From: Collinsella sp.
Lineage (GTDB): Bacteria > Actinomycetota > Coriobacteriia > Coriobacteriales > Coriobacteriaceae
Assembly (NCBI GenBank): GCA_022745215.1
Contig: JAIIWC010000015.1
Location: 1-31,456, forward strand
Reading direction: 5' to 3'
DNA length: 31,456 nucleotides
A model generated the notes under the pieces. The model worked only from the letters and a program-made list of their open reading frames with translations, had not been told where the DNA came from and made no database searches. The position numbers were made by a program, and so were the translations under genes. Below are positions 1 through 7,029 of this stretch, in pieces (the stretch's first letter is position 1; the number at the start of each line of letters is the position of its first letter).

Positions 1-75
1 TCGACGAAACTGGAGAGGAGGTATTACGAGCTCCTGTGCGAATTGGAGAGAACGCTCCCGCAAACTGCCTCTTGA
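1..75 (+). CDS. Possible C-terminal fragment of a plus-strand gene
   Basis: The first 75 bases read in frame 1 as 24 codons and then TGA. The residues are charged and helix-like (ending ELERTLPQTAS), which resembles a protein C-terminus more than chance translation. A second frame is also open here and continues further, so the assignment is uncertain. No family can be recognised from so short a tail. A weak 7-bp inverted repeat (ACGCTCC/GGAGCGT) surrounds the stop and could belong to its 3' end. Confidence 0.35.
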   Translation, partial: STKLERRYYELLCELERTLPQTAS

Positions 76-178
76 CAACTTATAGGAGCGTCGGTTTTGA
101 TTTTGCCAAATGCGGCGTGGTTGGGGGCAGGCGATTTATCGTAGTAATCCGGCATAGTTTTGTTCGCGGCGGCCCAAC

Positions 179-227
179 CGCGCGTTCACGCGCGGGGCCG
201 ATGGGGCATTTTTGCCCCACCGGCCCC
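179..227. terminator. Tandem GC-rich hairpins downstream of the hydrogenase operon
   Basis: Two hairpins are fused end to end. The first is CCGCGCG-TTCA-CGCGCGG at 179-196. The second has a 15-base arm at 194-208 (GGGGCCGATGGGGCA) pairing with 213-227, with one mismatch. They begin 11 bases past the stop codon of echF, the last gene of the minus-strand operon, and probably end or stabilise that transcript. There is no clear T-tract on the minus strand, so this is not a textbook intrinsic terminator. Confidence 0.55.
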
Positions 228-237
228 TATTCCAGCA

Positions 238-579
238 CTATTCCGGCTTGGTTTCTACCGTGGGAGTCTTATCCGCCGCAACCGGGGTGCGGGCGGTGTC
301 CATAGTCAGGCAGTGTTTGGGGCAGCTCTCGATGCACTCGCCGCATACCACGCAGGCATACGGGTCAATCGACCACGTTCCTCCCTTGCGATCGACCGCG
401 AGCGCGCCCGCCGGGCAGCGGCGCGCGCACATGCCGCAGCAGATGCACACGTCCATGTCGTTGACGATATGCCCGCGCAAGCGCTCGGGTGCCGTCAACT
501 CCTCCTGCGGATAGCACACCGTGACCGGCTGCTTGACCATAGAACCCAAGGCCGTCTTGGCAAATGTCAGTAAACTCAT
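238..579 (-). CDS. echF: Ech hydrogenase ferredoxin-like subunit EchF
   Basis: This 113-residue polyferredoxin-like protein has two complete [4Fe-4S] motifs: C45-x2-C48-x2-C51-x3-C55 and C76-x2-C79-x2-C82-x3-C86-P. In group 4 hydrogenases this subunit passes electrons from soluble ferredoxin to the small subunit. It is the homologue of NuoI and HycF. It is the last gene of the minus-strand operon, 7 bases after the large subunit, as in the canonical echABCDEF order. The Pro/Thr/Lys-rich C-terminal tail after residue 93 is probably disordered. Family assignment is secure from the motifs and context. Confidence 0.9.
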   Translation of the reverse strand: MSLLTFAKTALGSMVKQPVTVCYPQEELTAPERLRGHIVNDMDVCICCGMCARRCPAGALAVDRKGGTWSIDPYACVVCGECIESCPKHCLTMDTARTPVAADKTPTVETKPE

Positions 580-586
580 GCCACGC

Positions 587-1675
587 CTACCTTTCCGTGC
601 AACTAATGCAGGGGTCGATGGTCAGGATAATCATAGGCACGTTGGCAATGAGCACACCCTGCAGCGCGTGCGTCAGGCCCGCCAGGTTCTGCGACGTCGG
701 CGTGCGCACGCGGAAGCGATCCAGGTTCTTGGTGCCGTTGCCGCGCACATAGTAGTACGCCTCGCCGCGCGGCTGCTCAATCACGACCTCGCCGCGCGCG
801 CCGTCGGCCGGTGTGAGCTTGGTGCGCCCGCCGATGCCGTCGTGCGGAATCTTGTCCACGAGTTCCTTGATAATGTCCATGGCCTGCGTGACCTCGGCGC
901 AGCGCACCTGGCAGCGGGCGTAGCAGTCGCCGTCGGTGGCGACAATCGGCTCAAACGCAGCCAAGTCCGCATAGGCGCCGTCGCCGAACATGCGCACGTC
1001 GTAGTCCACGCCCGAGGCGCGCCCGAACGGGCCGACCATCGAAAGCTCCAGCGCGTCCTTCTTGCTGATCACGCCCACGCCATGCAGGCGCTCGCCACAG
1101 CTGGCATCGTCCAAAAACGTATGCACCAGGGCCTCGTAATCGGGACGCATGGCATCGAGCGTCTGGACGATGCCCGCCAACTCGGAGTCCTCGATGTCGT
1201 GCTTCAGGCCGCCAATCTCGTTAATCGACAGGATCACGCGGCCGCCGCAAGTGCTCTCGAAGATCTTGAGAATCTGCTCGCGCAGGGTCCACGAACGATA
1301 GAACAGCGCCTCAAAACCAAAGGCGTCGGCGAGCAGGCCCAGCCACAGCAGGTGCGAGTGAATACGAGAAAGCTCGTGCAAAATGGTGCGGATATACTGC
1401 ACGCGGCCGGGCACCTCGATGTCGAGCATGCGCTCGCAGGCGCTGGCATAGCCGCAGCTGTGGCCCACGGCGCAGATGCCGCAGATGCGCTCGGCGATGT
1501 AGCCAAACTGATGCATATCGCGCTTTTCGGTGAGTTTCTCGAGCCCGCGGTGCACAAAGCCGATCTGCGGAATTGCCTCGATGACGCGGTCGTCCTCGAT
1601 CACTAGGTCCAGATGAAGCGGCTCGGGCAGCACCGGGTGCTGCGGGCCAAACGGAATAACGGAGCGATGTGCCAT
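587..1675 (-). CDS. echE: Ech-type [NiFe] hydrogenase large (catalytic) subunit EchE
   Basis: The 362-residue protein is the Ni-Fe active-site subunit, homologous to NuoD and HycE. Both nickel-binding motifs are present: RICGICAVGH at residues 63-72 (C65, C68) and DPCISCTER at the extreme C-terminus (C356, C359). The stop codon follows the final Arg directly, so there is no C-terminal peptide for a maturation protease to remove. That is known for EchE/CooH-type subunits. The lone L1 and L2 pairs, without a respiratory Nuo complex alongside, argue for a true hydrogenase rather than complex I. It starts 5 bases after the stop of echD. No hyp maturation genes lie in this window. Confidence 0.93.
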   Translation of the reverse strand: MAHRSVIPFGPQHPVLPEPLHLDLVIEDDRVIEAIPQIGFVHRGLEKLTEKRDMHQFGYIAERICGICAVGHSCGYASACERMLDIEVPGRVQYIRTILHELSRIHSHLLWLGLLADAFGFEALFYRSWTLREQILKIFESTCGGRVILSINEIGGLKHDIEDSELAGIVQTLDAMRPDYEALVHTFLDDASCGERLHGVGVISKKDALELSMVGPFGRASGVDYDVRMFGDGAYADLAAFEPIVATDGDCYARCQVRCAEVTQAMDIIKELVDKIPHDGIGGRTKLTPADGARGEVVIEQPRGEAYYYVRGNGTKNLDRFRVRTPTSQNLAGLTHALQGVLIANVPMIILTIDPCISCTER

Positions 1676-1680
1676 GGACC

Positions 1681-2385
1681 TTACGCCTCCTTTTTCTGCT
1701 TGTCGCGGGCGGCCTTGGCGGCAAGCGCCGCGCGGACCTTGGCCGCTTTCTCGGGATCCATGGCGGCGAGCTTTGCTTCCAGCTCGGCGGCTTTGAGCGC
1801 CGCCTTCGCAGCAGTCTCGTCATGTTGAGCATCGGAGCCAGCAGCCGCAGCGGGCTGGGCGGCGGCAGCGCCCGCAGCGCCCTCCCCCGCAGCCGCAGCG
1901 GCCGCAGCGACGGCCTTCTCGGCCGCAGCCTTGCGCGCCTTAGCCTCGGCGGCGGCGCGGACCTTCATGGCCTTCTCGCGCGCGGCCTTCACCTCGGGCG
2001 TGATCACACTCATGGGCTCGGCAGTCGAGACCTGGTAAAAAAAGCCGTTAAAGTCGACCTGCATGTCGGTGATGGCAAGACCAAACAGGTCATGTGCCTC
2101 GTTCTCAAACGGGAACACCGCCGGATAGTACGAGCTAATCGAAGGGATCTCTTGGTACTGGCCGATACCCTCGACCACCAGATTCTCGATCGCATAGTTA
2201 CCGTCCTGAGCAATTTGCTCCCGGGCGGCGCGAATGTTGATAAACGTATAGACCAGGCGATACGAGCCATCGTCCACACAGCGCTCGGCATGCATCTGCA
2301 CAAAGCGCGCACCGGCACCCTTGAGCGCCTGCACATGCGGCAACAGCTCATCGATCCCGACGGTGGTATAGATTGCCTTTTGCAT
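1681..2385 (-). CDS. echD: Ech hydrogenase subunit EchD (NuoC-like) with Ala-rich tail
   Basis: Residues 1-125 resemble the 30-kDa NuoC/HycE-N family, including the region YYPAVFPFENEAHDLFGLAI. This subunit packs against the large subunit at the base of the peripheral arm. Residues about 130-234 form a long Ala/Lys/Glu-rich, partly helical and partly low-complexity tail that is not part of the NuoC fold and nearly doubles the protein. Its ATG shares one base with the echC stop (TAATG), so the two are translationally coupled. The role of the tail is unknown. It could be a coil or tether. Confidence 0.85.
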   Translation of the reverse strand: MQKAIYTTVGIDELLPHVQALKGAGARFVQMHAERCVDDGSYRLVYTFINIRAAREQIAQDGNYAIENLVVEGIGQYQEIPSISSYYPAVFPFENEAHDLFGLAITDMQVDFNGFFYQVSTAEPMSVITPEVKAAREKAMKVRAAAEAKARKAAAEKAVAAAAAAAGEGAAGAAAAQPAAAAGSDAQHDETAAKAALKAAELEAKLAAMDPEKAAKVRAALAAKAARDKQKKEA

Positions 2386-3002
2386 TACTCGGCCTCCTTT
2401 GCAGCGGCGGGCGCGTCGGCAGCGCCGTCAGCAGCGGCAGGCGCACCGTTAGCGGCGCCCGCGTCGGCACCGGCCCCAGCCCCGACCTCCGCAGCAGCCA
2501 CAAACCCGTCCTCGCCCAGCTCAACGCCACCGTCCCAGGTTGCGGCGCCGCCCACGGTGAGCGGATCGCCGCCGGCGCGCATCACGGCCTCCTTCTGGTC
2601 CAGGATGCCGCACGCCTCCACGATGGCATCGATCACGGTCTCGGGGCGAATGGCGCACCCGGGCGCGTACACATCCACGGGAATCGCGCGGTCCACGCCG
2701 CCGATCACGTTATAGGCATCGCGGAATACGCCGCCCGAGCACGCGCAGATACCGCAGGCCACCACGCACTTGGGCTCGAGCATCTGGTTGTAGATCTGGC
2801 GCACGACGGGCAGGTTCTGCGCGTTGACCGACCCCGTCACCAAAAAGATATCCGCATGCTTGGGGTTGCCGGTGTTGACCACACCAAAACGCTCCGCATC
2901 GAACAGTGGGGTAAGCGAGGCCAGCACCTCGATATCGCATCCGTTGCAGCTCGAGCCGTCGTAATGAATAACCCACGGCGAGCGCGACATTTTATGATCC
3001 AT
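2385..3002 (-). CDS. echC: Ech hydrogenase small subunit EchC (NuoB-like)
   Basis: A 205-residue small electron-transfer subunit of the NuoB/HycG family. Probable ligands of the proximal [4Fe-4S] cluster are C19 and C22 (SSCNGCDIE), C86 (in CGICACSGG) and C116 (APGCAIRP). The small subunit carries electrons from EchF to the NiFe site. After about residue 165 the protein ends in an Ala/Gly/Asp-rich low-complexity tail not expected in this family; EchD also has one. An AGGAGG ribosome binding site sits 8 bases before the ATG, overlapping the end of the membrane-subunit gene. Confidence 0.9.
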   Translation of the reverse strand: MDHKMSRSPWVIHYDGSSCNGCDIEVLASLTPLFDAERFGVVNTGNPKHADIFLVTGSVNAQNLPVVRQIYNQMLEPKCVVACGICACSGGVFRDAYNVIGGVDRAIPVDVYAPGCAIRPETVIDAIVEACGILDQKEAVMRAGGDPLTVGGAATWDGGVELGEDGFVAAAEVGAGAGADAGAANGAPAAADGAADAPAAAKEAE

Positions 3003-3014
3003 GGATGCCGCCTC

Positions 3015-5897
3015 CTAAATAAACACGTCGACGAGAATGGGCATAAGGTTGAGCAGGCCAAACACCAGCGCCACGCCCCAGCCGAGCTTAAAGCAGCTGC
3101 GCCAGGTGCTACGGGCGAAGGTGTTGTCGATCAGCACCTCGACAAAATACGTCGCGACCATCACGACCAGGGCAACCACCCAGCTCACCGGGTTGTCCCA
3201 GACAAAGAACATGCCCACCCACATCAAAAACAGCACGGTCTCGCACCAGTGCATAAGGGTCATCTTGGCCAGCGTGCCGCCGCTCATCTCGGTGGCGACG
3301 CCCTGGACGATCTCCTGATGCGCGTGATGCGAGTACGAAAGATCGAACGGCGACTTGCGCAGCTTGATGGTAAGCACCGCGAGCAGCGCAAGGAAAATGG
3401 GCGCGCTGTACACGATGATGGGGGCTGACTGCCCGGTCACGGCGATGGAATCGAAGCTGTCGGTGGCGAGATACAGGCCCACGCTCATCAGCAGAACGGC
3501 GGGCTCGTAGCTCATAACCTGCAGCAGCTCGCGGTCGGCGCCAACCTGAGCAAACGGGCTTTGTGTCGAGGCGGACGCCAGCACCACAAAGATCGCGGCG
3601 AGCGTCACCATAAAGGCGCACAACAGCGTGTTGGAACCCGACACAAAGATGCCGCCGCCCACGACGGTAAAGATGAGCGCGCATGCCATATAGGTATCGT
3701 CCATGGTGTTTACGCTGGCAGGAGCCTTGCGCAGGAGCTTGGCAACGTCGTAGAAGGGCTGCAGCAAGCGCGGGCCCACGCGGCCCTGCATGCGAGCCGA
3801 AAGTTTGCGGTCAAGACCGTCGATCAAGCCGCCCACAAGCGGCGCCAGCAGGGCAAACACCACGGTGCCTATAAAGATGCCCACGACGCCCGAGCCTTCA
3901 AAATACTTGCCGCGCAGCACCGAGGGCGCGCTCATGGCAAGTCTCTCGGGCCCAATCCACGCGCAACACAGCAGCGCGAACAGGATAATGCTGCAGCACA
4001 CGACGCTACCCGCGGGGCCAATACGCTTCTCGCCAAGGGCGTCCTCCGAGTACCAATTGCGCTTTTCGGCCTTCACCTCGCGTCCCATCGAGCCGCGGAA
4101 ATAGCGGTAATTGTCGGTTCCCACACCCGAAAGATATACGTTTACGTGCGGTTTGTTGCTCACGCGGAACGACGTCAGCAGCACCACGGCGATAAACGCC
4201 ACGATAACCACCATCAGATACATGGAGTCCTTGCCAATAACGTACGGCACGCGGCCAAACACCATGGCCAAGTAAGGCGACACCAGACCGCTCGAGATAA
4301 CCGGGAACGCCACGCAGCACAGAATCAGCAGCGCGGCGATGGTGTTGAGGGCCATCCATTCGGTCTTATGGACATTGACCTCGACGTTTTGAGCCGTGGG
4401 GTCGACGCCCGAAAGCTTGGCAAGCCACTTACCCCAGAAGAAGAACGTCGCGGCCGAGCCAAAGGCCAGCACCATGATCATAAGCACGTTGCCAGTCTGC
4501 GCGAACGCCACCAGGGCACCCCACTTGGACACGAGCATGCCAAACGGCGCCACGAACATGCCCATGATGCCCAGCATCATCAGACGCGTCAGGTGCGGCA
4601 TGCGGCTGAACATACCGTCCATGTCCTCGATATTGCGGCTGCCGATATGATGCTCGGCCGTGCCCACGCACAGGAACAGCAGCGACTTTGCCACCGTGTG
4701 GAACAGGATTAGGAAGATGGCGGCCCACACGGCCTCGGGCGCGCCGACACCCAGGCAGGCACTGATGAGGCCCAGGTTGGAGATGGTGGAGTACGCGAGC
4801 ACGCGTTTGGCGTTGCTCTGCGAGATGGCCATGAGGGCAGCGAGCAAAAACGTAATAGCACCCACACTCGTGACCATAAAGCCGGTCACGGGATAGATGG
4901 CATAGAGCGGGCTCAGTTTGACCATCAGGAACACGCCGGCCTTGACCATGGTGGACGAGTGCAGCAGGGCGCTCGTGGGTGTGGGGGCGACCATAGCACC
5001 GAGCAGCCAGGTATGGAACGGCATCTGCGCTGCCTTGGTAAGGGCGGCGAGCGACAGCAGAACGACCGGCATCACCAGCAGCGCGGACTGCGCGGTGCCG
5101 GCGCCGGAAAGCTCGATCATGCCCGAGATGGTCAGCGGCATGCCGTTAACGTGCAGGTATATGAGTCCGGCCAAAAACGCGATACCGCCCAGCATGTTGA
5201 GGATGATCTGGGTAAAGGCGTTCTTGATGGCCTCGGGCGTGCGCGTGTAGCCAATCATAAGGAACGAGCACACGGTGGTGATTTCCCAACCGCAGAACAG
5301 CCACTCAAGGTTGTCGCTCGTCACGATGACGAACATGGCCGAGAGGAACAGGAACATAAGCGCCAGGAACTGCGGGCGACGGTCGGGCGCGGTCTGCCCG
5401 CGCAGCGCTGCCTCGTGCTCGTCGTGGGCCTGGAAGTCCTTCATGTAGCCCAGGGCATACACGCAAATCAGGCTGCCGACGATGCCGACGGCGAGAACCA
5501 TGATCACACTCATGTAGTCCAGGTAGAGTGGCGTCGCCGTGACGGCTTCGGTCGTGGGCAGTGTCATGGCTGCAAAGGCAAGCGAGCCCACCAGCTGGAT
5601 TATGCCGAGCACCGTGGTGAGCGCGTTCCTATATTTGTACGCGTTGTACAGGATGACGGCGCACAGGATGACGTCGATGACGGAGCTGATGACGGAGAGC
5701 ATGTGCGAGGTGCCCGGTGCCACCTCGAAGCTCTGCGGGCCCGTGCCAAAAAACATGACGGCGACTACAACCGTCACCGCCATAATGATGCCAGAGCCTA
5801 CAAGCCCTAGCGCATCGCGGGCGCGGTCACCGCGCGCGAGCAGCATGCCCAGCGCCGGTACCAGCGGAAACAGGGTAAGGAAATACAGTAGCGTCAT
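3015..5897 (-). CDS. Fused Ech hydrogenase membrane subunits EchA-EchB
   Basis: One uninterrupted 960-codon frame joins two membrane subunits that are usually separate. Residues about 1-640 are a NuoL/M-like ion-translocating antiporter subunit (EchA). The signature region is about residues 285-330, with TKAAQMPFHTWL and APTPTSALLHSSTMVKAG, and an upstream Glu lies in GWEITTVC. Residues about 665-960 are a NuoH-like subunit (EchB) with the loop motif QGRVGPRLLQPFYDVAKLL near residues 697-720. The joint lies around residue 657, in a hydrophilic stretch after the last NuoL-like helices. The predicted job is to anchor the complex and couple ferredoxin-driven H2 formation to H+ or Na+ translocation. 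It is first in the operon, and GGGAG precedes the ATG. Confidence 0.92.
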   Translation of the reverse strand: MTLLYFLTLFPLVPALGMLLARGDRARDALGLVGSGIIMAVTVVVAVMFFGTGPQSFEVAPGTSHMLSVISSVIDVILCAVILYNAYKYRNALTTVLGIIQLVGSLAFAAMTLPTTEAVTATPLYLDYMSVIMVLAVGIVGSLICVYALGYMKDFQAHDEHEAALRGQTAPDRRPQFLALMFLFLSAMFVIVTSDNLEWLFCGWEITTVCSFLMIGYTRTPEAIKNAFTQIILNMLGGIAFLAGLIYLHVNGMPLTISGMIELSGAGTAQSALLVMPVVLLSLAALTKAAQMPFHTWLLGAMVAPTPTSALLHSSTMVKAGVFLMVKLSPLYAIYPVTGFMVTSVGAITFLLAALMAISQSNAKRVLAYSTISNLGLISACLGVGAPEAVWAAIFLILFHTVAKSLLFLCVGTAEHHIGSRNIEDMDGMFSRMPHLTRLMMLGIMGMFVAPFGMLVSKWGALVAFAQTGNVLMIMVLAFGSAATFFFWGKWLAKLSGVDPTAQNVEVNVHKTEWMALNTIAALLILCCVAFPVISSGLVSPYLAMVFGRVPYVIGKDSMYLMVVIVAFIAVVLLTSFRVSNKPHVNVYLSGVGTDNYRYFRGSMGREVKAEKRNWYSEDALGEKRIGPAGSVVCCSIILFALLCCAWIGPERLAMSAPSVLRGKYFEGSGVVGIFIGTVVFALLAPLVGGLIDGLDRKLSARMQGRVGPRLLQPFYDVAKLLRKAPASVNTMDDTYMACALIFTVVGGGIFVSGSNTLLCAFMVTLAAIFVVLASASTQSPFAQVGADRELLQVMSYEPAVLLMSVGLYLATDSFDSIAVTGQSAPIIVYSAPIFLALLAVLTIKLRKSPFDLSYSHHAHQEIVQGVATEMSGGTLAKMTLMHWCETVLFLMWVGMFFVWDNPVSWVVALVVMVATYFVEVLIDNTFARSTWRSCFKLGWGVALVFGLLNLMPILVDVFI

Positions 5898-6147
5898 ACC
5901 ATCACTCCCCCATGCAAAAACGCTGCAATTGTTTAACGTTATAGCTCAGTTGAGGAGTAGCGGCGGCGGGTTTTCGGTCAACTGAGGAGTTTTAGGCGTA
6001 CGGGGTAACGAGTCTGTCCGCTTTGGAGCAGAGAGGCGACGCTCCCCCTATCGCGGCGGCGAGCGCACGGGCCACTGCGCGCGGTTTATTAACCACTTTG
6101 GAGGATGTTCCAGTAGGCTCACGACGGTCCAAAAAGTTGGCGCGGCA
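5898..6147 (-). promoter_or_regulatory. Leader/promoter region of the ech operon with an inverted repeat
   Basis: This space lies upstream of the minus-strand hydrogenase operon. It contains the inverted repeat CTCAGTTGA (5945-5953) / TCAACTGAG (5978-5986), with GAGGAGT following both arms. Reading the minus strand, a TATAAC hexamer lies next to the proximal arm and could be a -10, but I see no well-spaced -35. The repeat is a candidate operator or leader hairpin for a metabolically costly complex. Confidence 0.35.
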
Positions 6148-6148
6148 A

Positions 6149-6173
6149 GAAAAATGCGCCCCTGTGGGCGCAC
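6149..6173 (-). terminator. Intrinsic terminator after the HTH gene
   Basis: On the minus strand, TGCGCCC (plus 6166-6172) pairs with GGGCGCA (6155-6161) and is followed by a run of T (plus-strand A-tract 6149-6154). It starts 12 bases after the stop of the HTH gene at 6185. Confidence 0.7.
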
Positions 6174-6184
6174 CATCCCGTCCG

Positions 6185-6589
6185 CTATTCCGCCTTTTTA
6201 ACGCGCGGCTTGCGACCGCGCGGCTTATCAACCAGCGCGGACTCACCGCTCTCGCGATACTGGCGGCACCAAGCCTTGACCGAAGACTCGCTGGGAATCT
6301 TGTGCTTGATCATGGCCTCGCGAACCGTTAAGCCGTTTTCCAAGCGGTCCTTGACCACGGCGAGCTTAACTTCGTACGAATAGGTGTGATGATGCGAACC
6401 GGCGTTGAGAACGGCGTCGGCACCGCCTACGGCATACGCGCGGGCCCACTGACGAGCCGTGGCCTGGGGAATGCCAAGCTCCGCGGCGAGGGCGCGATGA
6501 CCGACCCCCTCTTGGAGGATCTCGACGGCGCGCTGCCTAACCTCGGGCGCATGCGTGCGAGTCCTAGTTGCTTCCGACATACCAGCCAC
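6185..6589 (-). CDS. Stand-alone double helix-turn-helix protein, IS3/IS150 OrfA-like
   Basis: A 134-residue basic protein with two helix-turn-helix units: residues about 15-58 (around HRALAAELGIPQATARQWAR) and about 70-118 (around LTVREAMIKHKIPSESSVKAW). It ends in a Lys/Arg-rich tail. This matches the DNA-binding OrfA half of IS3/IS150-type transposases. No OrfB/integrase frame and no terminal inverted repeats are visible beside it, so it is an IS remnant or a domesticated DNA-binding protein. The start is ambiguous: GTG at 6589 has AAGG 7 bases upstream, and ATG at 6580 would remove three residues. It has its own terminator. Confidence 0.65.
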   Translation of the reverse strand: MAGMSEATRTRTHAPEVRQRAVEILQEGVGHRALAAELGIPQATARQWARAYAVGGADAVLNAGSHHHTYSYEVKLAVVKDRLENGLTVREAMIKHKIPSESSVKAWCRQYRESGESALVDKPRGRKPRVKKAE

Positions 6590-6912
6590 TTCTTAGCCTT
6601 AACCGTTAATCTGCTTTCTTACGTGCAAGTTAGATAGTAGCATTTTACTGTTTGCTCAAAGCAGTTAATTAAAATAGACGCGGCGTTATCTGGGCATTTG
6701 GCACTAATTTACGACATTTCTTTATCGATTATTTACGCTGGTAGCTGACTCGCAGCCAATCGTCATTCGCCTGTCAACAAAATTGACACCTCTTTATGCC
6801 CTTTGGCATAGAGGATATAGTTATTAACCCCTCCCCCAATAATTTTGAGTAATCGGCAAGGCAGTAGACGTCCTTACTCCTCATGATTACCGCGCATTGC
6901 CATCCACCGGAG
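6590..6912. other. AT-rich intergenic region with a small hairpin
   Basis: This gap is markedly more AT-rich than its surroundings. It probably holds the promoter of the minus-strand HTH gene. A hairpin occurs at 6789-6814, where CCTC-(tt)-TATGCC pairs with GGCATA-GAGG around a CTTT loop. I find no convincing gene or RNA family. The one short frame here overlaps the adjoining terminator and has no coding features. Confidence 0.5.
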
Positions 6913-6954
6913 CAAAACAAAAAGGGCGGGGCCTGCTGCGCTTGCAGGCCCCGC
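6913..6954 (-). terminator. Intrinsic terminator of the flavoprotein gene
   Basis: A perfect 11-bp stem, GCGGGGCCTGC (6926-6936) and its complement at 6944-6954, is followed on the minus strand by a T-rich tract (plus-strand A-run 6913-6923). It lies about 75 bases past the stop of the minus-strand oxidoreductase. Confidence 0.88.
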
Positions 6955-7029
6955 ACCGGTTGACACCCGACGGGACGCAGCCGGGCGAGGCGGATCCGTG
7001 CTACCGCCCCGCCTGGCCGCGATGTTCAA

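Noticed and set aside
521..1606. Long plus-strand open frame opposite the hydrogenase large subunit
   Set aside because: It mirrors echE in a GC-rich region where antisense frames stay open. The composition is His/Arg/Ala-rich with no motif, while the minus strand encodes clear NiFe ligands.
3561..4712. Plus-strand 383-codon frame opposite echAB
   Set aside because: It is antisense to membrane-spanning segments and very rich in His, Gln and Arg. It has no domain and no ribosome binding site.
6185..6589. Complete insertion sequence
   Set aside because: There is no OrfB frame, no terminal inverted repeats and no target duplication around the OrfA-like gene.
6774..6956. Short 60-codon minus-strand frame
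   Set aside because: Its first codons lie in the flavoprotein terminator stem, and no ribosome binding site or family is seen.
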